Source: JBBKXR01 sp037969585
GTDB lineage: Bacteria; Verrucomicrobiota; Verrucomicrobiia; Verrucomicrobiales; DEV007
DNA length: 64,000 nucleotides
NCBI GenBank assembly: GCA_037969585.1
Contig: JBBKXR010000032.1
Location: forward strand, 1-64,000
Direction: 5' to 3'
Shown: positions 15,127 through 23,813 of the stretch, piece after piece
How the letters are laid out: the number at the start of each line of letters is the position of its first letter
Numbering within the stretch: position 1 is the first letter of the stretch
Made by a program: the position numbers and the translations under genes
The notes under the pieces: model-generated
What the model was told of the DNA's origin: nothing
The model's input: only the letters and a program-made list of their open reading frames with translations
Database searches by the model: none

Positions 15127-17796
15127 GTGAGATTCCGCCAGCGACATCACAGCGCCCGCCTGTTTGCACTTCTATTGCTTGCCGTAACGGGCCAGCACGG
15201 TGCTCTCCGCGCCACACCGGCCAACAAGTCCGCGCTGGAAAAACACCTCGGCCCTCTGCTCGTCGATACGATGCAGAACTGCGCCATCTGCCACACCCAC
15301 GATCACGGTACCGGTCTGGAGTCACTCGAGGAATTTCCCCACAACCCGTTTGGTGATCGCATTCGCTCCGCCAAAGGCGAACTCAAAAAGGCCGGCAAGC
15401 CGACGCAAATCGCCGACCGACTCGCCCTGGTAGCCTCCGAAGACGCTGACGGCGATGGCATTTCCAATCTCGACGAACTGCTGCTCGGTCACCAGCCCGG
15501 CGAAAAATCGGACGTTCCCGACGCCGTTGAACTCAAACAACTCGAAACACAGCACACCCGCTACGCCGATTTTCAAAAACGCTACCGCTGGGAACCTTTC
15601 CAAACCGTCACTCGTCCGACCCCGCCGACAGGCGATTTTGCCCCTTGGGTGAAAAATCCGATCGATACCTTCATCGCCGCTCAACACCAACGCCACGAAC
15701 TCAGCCCGCGCCCCGAAGCCGACCGTGCCACCTGGCTGCGTCGAGTTACCATCGACCTGACTGGCCTGACTCCGACTCTGGAGGAACTGGCGGCCTTCAT
15801 CGATGACAAAGCATCCGAAGAAGCAGCGCGTAATGATGTCGTTGACCGCCTGCTCGCCTCTCCGGCCTACGGCGAACGCTGGGGCCGACACTGGATGGAC
15901 GTCTGGCGCTACTCCGACTGGGCCGGCTACCGGGCGGCCCTGCGCCGCAGCCAGCGACACATCTGGCGCTGGCGCGACTGGATCGTCGACTCACTCAACG
16001 ACGACAAAGGCTACGATCAGATGCTGGTCGAAATGCTCGCCGCTGATGAACTCTATCCCGAAGACGAAGATCGCCTGCGCGCCACAGGCTACCTCGCCCG
16101 ATCTTACGACATCGGCGATCGCAACCAATGGCTCGATGACGTTGTCAGCCATAGTTCGATGGGCTTCCTCGGCATCACCGTCGGCTGTGCCAAGTGCCAC
16201 GATCACATGTACGACGAGATCGCCCAGGAAGATTATTACCGAATGCGAGCCATCTTCGAACCTTACTGGGTGCGCACCGACCGCGTGCCCGGCGAGCTCG
16301 ACGTCGTCGACGACGGACTGCCGCGCGTCTACGACAAAAACCTGACCAACCGCACACTGTTTTTCGACCGCGGCGATGAGCGCTTTCCCGATCGGGAAAA
16401 ACAGATAGACCCCGGTCTGCCCGCCTCCGTCGGCGGTGACCGCTACCAATTTCAGGAAGTCAGCCTGCCACTACTCGCGCACAAGCCCGAGCGCAGGCCG
16501 TTTGTCAAAAAGGAGATGATGGGAGCCGAGATCGACGCACTGTCAAAAGCCGAAGCTGCGCTGACAAAACTGAAGGCCGACAAAGAAGCCCTCCCCGAAG
16601 CACTGGCTGCCGCAGAACTGCAACTCGCTGCCAGCCAGCTCAGTCGGCAGGCCCTTGAGTCTGTGCTCGCCGTAGAAGCGCTCGAAGACCAAGGCGACGC
16701 TAAGACCGAAGCGTGGAAAGCTAAAGCAGTCGCCACCGCCGAACTGCAGCGTCAGGCTGCCCTCGCTGAAGCCAAGGCCGAGATCGCCAAAGCAGAAGCT
16801 GACAAATCAAAAGCCACCAGCGATCTGAAAGGCGCTGAAATAGACAAGAACGCGAAGGCCAAAACTGCCGCCATCGGCAAACAAAAAGCTGCAGACAAAG
16901 CTATGGCCGCCGGCAAAGCCAAACTCAAGGCTGCCGAAAAGGTCATGGCCGCCAAGGCGACCGAAAAGTACACCCCTCGTGAACCCGACGCCTACCCCGC
17001 GACCAGCACGGGACGCCGCAGCGGATTCGCTCGTTGGCTGACCGATGGCAAAAATCCGCTCACCGCCCGGGTCGCCATGAACCACATCTGGCTGCGCCAC
17101 TTCGGCAGCGCCATCGTTCCCACGGTCAATGAATTTGGTGGCAACGGTCAGCCACCAAGCCACCCCGCCCTGCTCGATTGGCTCGCCGCCGAACTGGTCG
17201 AGCGCGACTGGAGCATGAAAGAGATGCACAAGCTTATCGTGCTCAGCGCCACCTACCGGCAAGCCTCGACTCCAGACACAAAAAACGCCGCCATCGATCC
17301 CGACAACCACTATCTGTGGCGCATGAATTCGCGTCGCATGGAAGGCGAAATTGTGCGCGACAATCTACTTTGGGTCGGCAGTCATCTCGACCCTGAAATG
17401 GGCGGACCCGACATTCCCAACGACGAGGCACTGACCTCCAGACGACGCAGTATTTACCTCCGCCATGCGCACGAAAAACTGGTCGAGTTCGTGCAGATTT
17501 TCGACGGCCCGAAGACCAGCGAATGTTATCAACGCGAAGAAAGTGTGCAACCCCACCAGGCTCTCGCCCTCGCCAACAGCCCCCTTACCCACGACGCCGC
17601 CACTTCACTGGCCAAAGAACTCCCCGCCGACGACACGCTATTCATCACCGCCGCATGGAAGACCATCGTCGGCCGCCAGCCCAACGCCAAAGAACAAACC
17701 CTCTCCACCTCCTTCCTCACCACCGATCAGAACCGGGGCCGAGAACGCCTCGTCAACGTCCTCCTAAACCACCACGAATTCGTCACCATCCGCTGA
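15127..17796 (+). CDS. PSD1 / DUF1549-DUF1553 secreted cytochrome-domain protein
   Basis: 889 aa from the GTG at 15127, which has AGGGGA four bases upstream and starts a signal peptide (RLFALLLLAVTGQHGALRA). Order: cytochrome-like domain with CAICH (52-56); an EF-hand-like loop DADGDGISNLDE; DUF1549 (DRATWLRRVTIDLTGLTPT, RWGRHWMDVWRYSDW) with CAKCH (354-358); an unusual Ala/Lys/Glu-rich coiled-coil insertion (about 465-615); then DUF1553 (RRSGFARWLTDGKNPLTARV, NHIWLRHFG). These proteins are hallmark exported proteins of Planctomycetota and Verrucomicrobiota, nearly always next to DUF1501 genes, as here. Their reaction is not established. Confidence 0.92.
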   Translation: MRFRQRHHSARLFALLLLAVTGQHGALRATPANKSALEKHLGPLLVDTMQNCAICHTHDHGTGLESLEEFPHNPFGDRIRSAKGELKKAGKPTQIADRLALVASEDADGDGISNLDELLLGHQPGEKSDVPDAVELKQLETQHTRYADFQKRYRWEPFQTVTRPTPPTGDFAPWVKNPIDTFIAAQHQRHELSPRPEADRATWLRRVTIDLTGLTPTLEELAAFIDDKASEEAARNDVVDRLLASPAYGERWGRHWMDVWRYSDWAGYRAALRRSQRHIWRWRDWIVDSLNDDKGYDQMLVEMLAADELYPEDEDRLRATGYLARSYDIGDRNQWLDDVVSHSSMGFLGITVGCAKCHDHMYDEIAQEDYYRMRAIFEPYWVRTDRVPGELDVVDDGLPRVYDKNLTNRTLFFDRGDERFPDREKQIDPGLPASVGGDRYQFQEVSLPLLAHKPERRPFVKKEMMGAEIDALSKAEAALTKLKADKEALPEALAAAELQLAASQLSRQALESVLAVEALEDQGDAKTEAWKAKAVATAELQRQAALAEAKAEIAKAEADKSKATSDLKGAEIDKNAKAKTAAIGKQKAADKAMAAGKAKLKAAEKVMAAKATEKYTPREPDAYPATSTGRRSGFARWLTDGKNPLTARVAMNHIWLRHFGSAIVPTVNEFGGNGQPPSHPALLDWLAAELVERDWSMKEMHKLIVLSATYRQASTPDTKNAAIDPDNHYLWRMNSRRMEGEIVRDNLLWVGSHLDPEMGGPDIPNDEALTSRRRSIYLRHAHEKLVEFVQIFDGPKTSECYQREESVQPHQALALANSPLTHDAATSLAKELPADDTLFITAAWKTIVGRQPNAKEQTLSTSFLTTDQNRGRERLVNVLLNHHEFVTIR

Positions 17797-17872
17797 CCAA
17801 CGCAAAGCAACTTTCTACCGCAGATTCCACAGTTTATTTATCGCCCACCGGGCGACAGCTCTTTCTTAAGAA

Positions 17873-18112
17873 ACCGCTGATCGACGCTAATGTTCGCTAA
17901 CTGATCAGCACGCGGGCCAGGGCAACGGGTTTAATTTTATTTCGTTTCCCCCAAAAACCATCTCTCTGGACCATCAAATATAAACTCTCCCAGTAGCCAT
18001 CCAGTAGCCGGTCAAAATCCGTGTTAATCCCAGGAATCCGTGGTTCCGAAAACCAGTAGCCATCCGTTGAACGATCAAAATCAGCGTTCATCAGCGCCGA
18101 TCAGCGGTTAAA
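17873..18112. repeat. Composite intergenic repeat, locus 2 of 5
   Basis: Begins with an inverted word group aaccgctgatcgacgctaat (from 17873, to about 17912, ending gatcagcac). Then GTAG units cagtagccatccagtagccg (17992-18010) and cagtagccatccgttgaacg (around 18055-18074). Direct triplets follow each: atccgtgtta/atcccagga/atccgtggtt (18017-18045), and atcagcgttc/atcagcgccg/atcagcggtt (18080-18109). It fills most of the 331-bp gap between the PSD1 and DUF1501 genes and ends about 16 bp before the DUF1501 start. Confidence 0.8.
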
Positions 18113-18127
18113 ACGTCCCCGAGCCCC

Positions 18128-19591
18128 ATGACCACCCGCCGCACATTTCTCGCCGACACCGGCATGGGCTTCACTGGTATGGCCATGTCCGCCATGCTGT
18201 TTCGCAACGGCAAAGCTCAGGCTGCCGAACCGACGCCCGGCGAAGGTGGCCACTTTCCCGGCAAGGCGAAGTCGTGCATTTGGATCTTTAATATCGGCGG
18301 CGTCAGCCACATGGAGTCCTTCGACCCCAAGCCGATGCTCAACAAGTACGCAGGCATGTCGATCGAAGACACTCCCTATGCGGACGCTGTGCTCGATAAG
18401 GACAAGATCAACGCCAACCTGCTCGATCCCAGCAAAGCCAAGCGTGAGGTTTTTAAATCGCTCATGCCGCTGCAGACCGGCTACAAAAAATACGGCCAGA
18501 GTGGCATCGAAGTCAGCGACTGGTTTCCGCACATGGGATCGGTCGCCGATGAACTGTCCGTGCTGCGCGGCATGTGGACCATCGACAACAATCACGGCGC
18601 CCAACTCACTTTCCATACCGGCCGCAAGATCACCGAAGGCGCCTACCCAACGATCGGATCGTGGGCCAGCTACGGACTCGGCTCGCTGAATCGCAATCTG
18701 CCTGAGTTCGTCGTGCTCGGCAATCCCAGCGCCGATTGCTGCGGTGCCGCCTGGACCCACGGATCGTCCTACCTCGGCCCACGCCACGCCGGTGTCCGCC
18801 TCAAGGTCGATCCAAAAAATCCCATGTCGTTCGTGTCACCTGACGACAAGGAAATGACCAGCGAAGAGCAGCGCGAGAATTTCGGCTTGGTCGGGCAGCT
18901 CAATCGCATCGCCGGTATCGACTATCCGGATGACCAAAAACTTCAGGCGCGTATTCAGAGTTATGAACTCGCCTACGAAATGCAGACTGCCGTGCCCGAA
19001 GTCATGGCCCTTCAGGAAGAATCGCCGCACATTCAGAAGCTTTACGGCTTAGATCAAACGGAGACCAAACCGTTCGGTGAAAAATGTCTCGCCGCCCGCC
19101 GACTGGTGGAACGCGGCGTACGCTTCGTGCAGATCTTTCACGGCTACACCGGCAACGCCGGCGCCTGGGACTCGCATCGCGACATCAAAAAGAATCACAC
19201 CCGTCTGGCCAAGGAAGTCGACCAGCCGGTCGGTGCCCTGATCGCCGATCTGAAAATGCGCGGCCTGCTCGACGATACCCTGGTCGTGTGGGGCAGCGAG
19301 TTCGGCCGCACTCCGGCGCTCGACCTGCGTGGCACCAAGACAGGCACCGGTCGTGACCATCATCCGCAGGGCTTCAATGTGGTCATGGCAGGCGGTGGTC
19401 TGAAAAAAGGCTACGTGCACGGTGCCACCGACGAACTCGGTTTTCATGCCGTCGAAGGCCGCCAATACGTCACCGACCTGCACGCCACCGTCCTCCATCA
19501 GATGGGGCTCGATCCGCGACGCCTCGAAGTCCCCGGCAGGAAGCGTCTCGACCGCGACTTTGGCAACGTCATCCACGACATCATCGCGTGA
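18128..19591 (+). CDS. DUF1501 family secreted protein
   Basis: 487 aa. It starts with a twin-arginine leader (TRRTFLADTGMGFTGMAMSA), so it is probably exported folded by Tat. The DUF1501 fold belongs to the alkaline-phosphatase/sulfatase superfamily: CIWIFNIGGVSHMESFDPKP at the N-terminus, a long middle part, ARRLVERGVRFVQIFH, and LDDTLVVWGSEFGRTP near the C-terminus are family hallmarks; metal-binding residues can be expected in these blocks. No CxPxR sulfatase cysteine is present. It follows the PSD1 gene, its usual partner, and precedes a second DUF1501 gene that is clearly divergent from it. Confidence 0.92.
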   Translation: MTTRRTFLADTGMGFTGMAMSAMLFRNGKAQAAEPTPGEGGHFPGKAKSCIWIFNIGGVSHMESFDPKPMLNKYAGMSIEDTPYADAVLDKDKINANLLDPSKAKREVFKSLMPLQTGYKKYGQSGIEVSDWFPHMGSVADELSVLRGMWTIDNNHGAQLTFHTGRKITEGAYPTIGSWASYGLGSLNRNLPEFVVLGNPSADCCGAAWTHGSSYLGPRHAGVRLKVDPKNPMSFVSPDDKEMTSEEQRENFGLVGQLNRIAGIDYPDDQKLQARIQSYELAYEMQTAVPEVMALQEESPHIQKLYGLDQTETKPFGEKCLAARRLVERGVRFVQIFHGYTGNAGAWDSHRDIKKNHTRLAKEVDQPVGALIADLKMRGLLDDTLVVWGSEFGRTPALDLRGTKTGTGRDHHPQGFNVVMAGGGLKKGYVHGATDELGFHAVEGRQYVTDLHATVLHQMGLDPRRLEVPGRKRLDRDFGNVIHDIIA

Positions 19592-19615
19592 GCGACTCGG
19601 TTCAATTCAGTTGAA

Positions 19616-19847
19616 GACAAATCCCTTATGGACACTAATTCTTGCTGATCAATGAGCACGACGACCAAGACAACAAGTATAATTTTTTCCCAAACCCACT
19701 TCCTCTGAACGGTCAAAAAGCGAAACCTGTAGTTATCCAGTCGACGAATCTATTAGCGATGATCAGCGTCGATCAGCTGTAAAAAAATCCAGTAGCCATC
19801 CAACGGACGAGATTCGTGAAAATTCGGGTCCATTCGTAGTTCCCTTC
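19616..19847. repeat. Composite intergenic repeat, locus 3 of 5 (most degenerate)
   Basis: The left part (19626-19660) is a degenerate inverted word group containing ttgctgatcaatgagcac. GTAG units: gtagttatccagtcgacga (19730-19747) and agtagccatccaacggacga (19791-19810). Direct triplets: attagcgatg/atcagcgtcg/atcagctgta (19752-19781) and attcgtgaaa/attcgggtcc/attcgtagtt (19812-19841). The last triplet uses a different core word (ATTCGTG) in all three copies. It ends just before the second DUF1501 start. Confidence 0.75.
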
Positions 19848-19852
19848 TAAAT

Positions 19853-21277
19853 ATGCTGAATCTCATCCCCAACCCAAACCGGCGGACAACGAGATTCAGC
19901 CGTCGACAAATGCTACGTGCGCTCTCGGCGGGAGCCGCAGGGATGTCTCTGCCCAACGTGCTGTCTGCCAGCGATGATCAGTCCTTCAGCGGCCCCGCCA
20001 AACGCTGCATTTACATATTCCTCTGTGGAGGTCCCTCGCAACTCGACATGTGGGATATGAAGCCTGACGCGCCGTCGGAAATCCGCGGCCCGTTCTCGCC
20101 GATACGGACCTCCGTTCCCGGCATGCAGATCTCCGAACTTTTGCCGCAAACCGCGAAGCACGCCGACAAGATGGCGATCGTGCGCTCGATGCACCACGAC
20201 AACGCGAACCACGATGTCGGTATCCTGTACACCCTGCTCGGCACCAGCAACCCGCCGTCACTGACCGCCTTCCCGCCGAAACGCGACGATCATCCCGCGC
20301 TCGGAGCCATCGCCAGCAACCTGCTCGGCGTTCCCGGCGAACTCCCGGCATGGGTCAGCCTGCCGCGCCCGTTCACCACCGGCGCACGTTTTTACAAAGG
20401 CCAGACCGCCGGCTTTCTCGGCCCCGACTACGACTGCTTTTCCCCTAACGAAGCCAAAATCGATTCGCTTGGCGACAAGGAGTTCGAGGTGCGTTCATTG
20501 AACCCGGTCGACGGCATCGATCTTGACCGGCTTCGTTCCCGGCAGGATCTGTTGGCCAACATTGACACGCTCGGCGATTCGCTGGAGAAAATCCACTCCA
20601 TCGAGCAGGCAGCACAATGCCACGAGAAGGCATTCTCGATGCTGACCACCAACGCCACCCGCGACGCTTTTGATCTCAGTCAGGAGAGTTCAAAACTTCG
20701 TGACCGCTACGGCCGCAATGAATATGGCCAAAGCTTCCTCATGGCCCGCCGCTTGGTGGAGTCCGGGGTGCGCACGGTCAACGTGTTCTGGACGTTTTAC
20801 GGCGAAGATGGTTGCCAGTTCAATCTCTGGGACAATCACGGTAGCGACAAACCTGTCTGCGGCGGCATCAATAACGGCTTGGAAATGATCACCGCGCCAT
20901 ACTGCACGCCCGCTTTCGATCAATGCTATTCCGCCCTTCTTGAAGACCTCAGTCAACGCGGCATGCTCGACGACACGCTCGTGGTCGTGGTTGGAGAATT
21001 TGGCCGAACTCCAAGAATCAACGGCAGCGGCGGTCGAGACCACTGGCCGAACTGCTACTCCACGGTACTCGCCGGCGGCGGCATCAATGGAGGTCAGATT
21101 TATGGGAAAAGCGATAAGCACGCTGCCTTCGTCGATGAAAAAGGCGTTACCCCCGACGACCTCGCCGCAACTGTTCTGCATGCTTTCGGTATTCCGCCCG
21201 AGGCAATGATCAAAGATCAACAGAATCGCCCTATTCCCGTGACTCGGGGAAACCCGATCCGCGAATTATTTAGTTGA
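19853..21277 (+). CDS. DUF1501 family secreted protein (second copy)
   Basis: 474 aa. Tat-type leader FSRRQMLRALSAGAAGMSLP. Family blocks: CIYIFLCGGPSQLDMWDMKP, AIVRSMHHDNANHDVG, ARRLVESGVRTVNVFWTFYG, DDTLVVVVGEFGRTPRINGS and GRDHWPNCYSTVLAGGG. Overall it is only moderately similar to the DUF1501 protein just upstream, so the two are old paralogues, not a recent duplication. Most DUF1501 genes pair with their own PSD1 gene; only one PSD1 gene lies in this cluster, so this copy appears unpaired here. The extracytoplasmic role is unknown. Confidence 0.92.
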   Translation: MLNLIPNPNRRTTRFSRRQMLRALSAGAAGMSLPNVLSASDDQSFSGPAKRCIYIFLCGGPSQLDMWDMKPDAPSEIRGPFSPIRTSVPGMQISELLPQTAKHADKMAIVRSMHHDNANHDVGILYTLLGTSNPPSLTAFPPKRDDHPALGAIASNLLGVPGELPAWVSLPRPFTTGARFYKGQTAGFLGPDYDCFSPNEAKIDSLGDKEFEVRSLNPVDGIDLDRLRSRQDLLANIDTLGDSLEKIHSIEQAAQCHEKAFSMLTTNATRDAFDLSQESSKLRDRYGRNEYGQSFLMARRLVESGVRTVNVFWTFYGEDGCQFNLWDNHGSDKPVCGGINNGLEMITAPYCTPAFDQCYSALLEDLSQRGMLDDTLVVVVGEFGRTPRINGSGGRDHWPNCYSTVLAGGGINGGQIYGKSDKHAAFVDEKGVTPDDLAATVLHAFGIPPEAMIKDQQNRPIPVTRGNPIRELFS

Positions 21278-21656
21278 GCCATGGCTCTCTGCTCGCTGCT
21301 CTCCAGTGAAGAGTTGGCGCCGGCGCGGCGACAGGCAATCCGGATGGTTCCCCATCCTCAGCCCATCGCCGCGCGACGCTCATTCCCCCCTACAGGAAAT
21401 GGACAGCATTGGCTCGTCGTCGACACGGATTCCAGTTCTCAGCAAACCGCGGAAAAACGCGGCCATCCTTACCTGACGACGAAAACAATACCCTCTACAT
21501 AGGTATCCGCCCTCATGAGCAAAACGTTACAAAAATTAAGAAATTTATGGATAAAAACTTACCGTCTCACCGTCACCGTTCGATCGACAAACTCCCCTTG
21601 ATCCCGGCGCGCCGTTCCGCTATCACTCAAACAACGCATTTTACCCGTAAATCATC
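21278..21656. other. Gap without a recognisable gene
   Basis: Open frames here are short and lack protein-like features. An AT-rich stretch at about 21525-21560 (acaaaaattaagaaatttat) may belong to the promoter of the isomerase gene. The composite repeat found in neighbouring gaps is absent. Confidence 0.4.
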
Positions 21657-22661
21657 ATGTCACGACTCATCACATTGTTCACCGGCCAGTGGGCCGATAT
21701 GCCCTGCGAAACCATTATCGAAAAGGCCAAGTCCTTCGGCTACGACGGCGTCGAGTTTGGTTGCTGGGGTGATCACTTTGAAGTCGGTAAAGCTGATGCC
21801 GCTTACTGCGCAGACAAACGCGCACTGCTCGACAAGCACGGCATGAAATGCGAGGCGATTTCATCTCACCTCGTCGGCCAGGCGATCTGCGATAACATCG
21901 ATGCCCGTCACGCCCAAATCCTCTCCGAAGAAATATATGGCGACGGCGACCCAGAAGGCGTCCGCCAGCGTGCTGCGGAAGAAATGAAAGCCACCGCCCG
22001 CGCCGCGAAAGCATTTGGCGTCGATGTCGTCAACGGCTTCACCGGTTCTTCGATCTGGCATTTGCTCTACTCATTCCCGCCAGTTATCCCCGGCCAGATC
22101 GAAGCTGGTTACAAAGATTTCGCCGACCGTTTCGGCCCCATCATGGACGAGTTCCAAAACAACGGCATTAAGTTCGGCTTGGAAGTGCATCCCACGGAAA
22201 TCGCCTTCGACATCGCCTCTGCCGAGCGTGCCCTGGAAGCCATCGATCACCACCCGGCCTTCGGCTTCAACTACGATCCCAGCCATCTTGGCTATCAGGG
22301 CGTCGACTACGTTAAGTTCATCTACAAGTTCGCCGACCGCATCAATCACGTTCACATGAAGGACGTCTATTGGCACGATGGTCTGTGCGACGCCGGCGTA
22401 TTTGGTGGCCACGTCGATTTCCACAAACCCAATCGCTACTGGGATTTCAAATCAGTCGGCCGCGGCAAGATCAACTTCGAGTTGATCATCCGCGCGCTCA
22501 ACGACATCGGCTATACCGGCCCTCTCTCCGTCGAGTGGGAAGACGGCGGCATGGACCGTGAATATGGCGCCAAAGAATCTGCTGAATACTGCCGCAAAGT
22601 CGACTTCCCCGCATCCGATATCGTCTTCGACGAACAGTTCGATAAAGAGAAGCAGAGCTGA
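21657..22661 (+). CDS. Sugar phosphate isomerase/epimerase family TIM-barrel protein
   Basis: 334 aa of the xylose-isomerase-like (AP endonuclease 2) TIM-barrel family. Typical blocks: LFTGQWADMPCETIIEKAKS, FGYDGVEFGCWGDHF, FGLEVHPTEIAFD (metal ligand Glu), FGFNYDPSHLGYQG (Asp and His), INHVHMKDVYW (His) and PLSVEWEDGGMD (Glu). A divalent metal centre is expected. No signal peptide. Members interconvert keto and aldo sugars or sugar acids, and are often encoded with Gfo/Idh/MocA and DUF1080 genes as here. The exact substrate is not deducible. Confidence 0.9.
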   Translation: MSRLITLFTGQWADMPCETIIEKAKSFGYDGVEFGCWGDHFEVGKADAAYCADKRALLDKHGMKCEAISSHLVGQAICDNIDARHAQILSEEIYGDGDPEGVRQRAAEEMKATARAAKAFGVDVVNGFTGSSIWHLLYSFPPVIPGQIEAGYKDFADRFGPIMDEFQNNGIKFGLEVHPTEIAFDIASAERALEAIDHHPAFGFNYDPSHLGYQGVDYVKFIYKFADRINHVHMKDVYWHDGLCDAGVFGGHVDFHKPNRYWDFKSVGRGKINFELIIRALNDIGYTGPLSVEWEDGGMDREYGAKESAEYCRKVDFPASDIVFDEQFDKEKQS

Positions 22662-22675
22662 GTGGCAAAGTAATA

Positions 22676-22932
22676 AGGAACCGCTGATCAGCGCTGCTGG
22701 ACGCTAATTTTCTCGTCCATTTTTTTGCACCGCAGATTACCTGAATTTCCGCAGATTTTGATCGTCCAATGGATTCTTGATTCAAGGTCTGCCAGTGGAC
22801 GAGATTGTGATACCGGCGTCTCGCCGGTCCCCGGAGCATCCGTCAAAACAGAAGCCATCTACGTCGGTAAAAACCCCGGAAGCCATCCAGTGGACGAGCA
22901 TTAGCGCTTATCAGCGTCCATTAGTGGTTCCA
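22676..22932. repeat. Composite intergenic repeat, locus 4 of 5
   Basis: Begins ggaaccgctgatcagcgctg (about 22678), followed by gctaattttctcgtcca; then an inverted ATCTGCGG group with gatcgtccaatgga (22760-22774); then GAAG-type units (agaagccatctacgtcggta; ggaagccatccagtggacga, 22878-22897); and a direct triplet attagcgctt/atcagcgtcc/attagtggtt (22900-22929). Opposed ends GGAACCGCT and AGTGGTTCC are clear. It lies between two convergent genes, so here it cannot be a promoter for either. Confidence 0.8.
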
Positions 22933-22942
22933 CCCTCGCTCC

Positions 22943-23794
22943 TCACTGAAACAACAGCGCCCGCAAATCGTCGGTGACTTTACCTAGGATGTCGTTGTGC
23001 TTAGTGTCAGCAATTTCGCGGTAAGTCACCACGCCGGGATGAGCTGCAGCGAGATCGCGGCCCATCTCTACCGGAATGATGTTGTCTTCCCCGCCGTGAA
23101 ACAAGTGAACGTGCGCCCCCTCGAAAGCCGCGATTGTTTGCAATGCGACTTCATTGTCGAAATTGTGCCGGATCCAGCCAGTCACCGGTGCGCCAGTCGT
23201 TCGCGAAGCCATCGCCTCGATCGATCTGAATGGCGAGACAACGACGGCATCTTTGACGTGATGCGCAGCGGCTGTTTCAAGTGCAACTGCTGCCCCCAGC
23301 GAATGCCCGAAGCATCCGCCATGCTGCCACAAAATATCAGTATCAACCTTGAGATCCTCCGCCAGCGCCCGCACAGCAGCTTCAACGCTGCGATGAATCC
23401 CTTCGCGGCTGGGCTTTCCTGCACACTCGCCATAACCAGGGTATTCGACAAAAAGAAAGCCGACGCTTTTCGATACATCCGGACCACTCGGCGGCTCGGC
23501 CAGGAAAGCGTTGTCGAGCGTTAACGAGGCATTGCCGCAGAACATCAGCCAGAGTCGATCAGGCACTTTCCCCGACGCCTCTTCCGGCGGCTGATAATAG
23601 GCAAACTGCGCGCCGTCCTTGGTCAAAAACTCGAGTCGAACACGCTGCCCGTCAGCCAGGGATATGTCTCCGTCAGGATAGCGACTCGGATGAAAGACGA
23701 TTCTGTCCTGAACAAAATACAGGACGCAACCCACCATAACGAACGACATCAACACTGCAATCACCCACCACATCAGCCGCCGAAAAAGCCTCAT
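22943..23794 (-). CDS. Membrane-anchored alpha/beta hydrolase
   Basis: 283 aa. An N-terminal membrane anchor (MWWVIAVLMSFVMVGCVLYF; the cysteine could also be a lipid site) is followed by VFHPSRYP and an alpha/beta hydrolase domain as in the S33/YfhR (BEM46-like) group. Catalytic triad candidates: Ser in GHSLGAAVAL, Asp in FHGGEDNIIP, His in DTKHNDIL. An oxyanion-region WLMFCGNAS matches the family. It starts 19 bp after the end of the HtrA-like protease gene on the same strand, so it is probably in that operon. The substrate is unknown, likely a small ester or peptide in the periplasm. Confidence 0.85.
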   Translation of the reverse strand: MRLFRRLMWWVIAVLMSFVMVGCVLYFVQDRIVFHPSRYPDGDISLADGQRVRLEFLTKDGAQFAYYQPPEEASGKVPDRLWLMFCGNASLTLDNAFLAEPPSGPDVSKSVGFLFVEYPGYGECAGKPSREGIHRSVEAAVRALAEDLKVDTDILWQHGGCFGHSLGAAVALETAAAHHVKDAVVVSPFRSIEAMASRTTGAPVTGWIRHNFDNEVALQTIAAFEGAHVHLFHGGEDNIIPVEMGRDLAAAHPGVVTYREIADTKHNDILGKVTDDLRALLFQ

Positions 23795-23813
23795 CGTTTA
23801 GTTTTCGCGAGAC

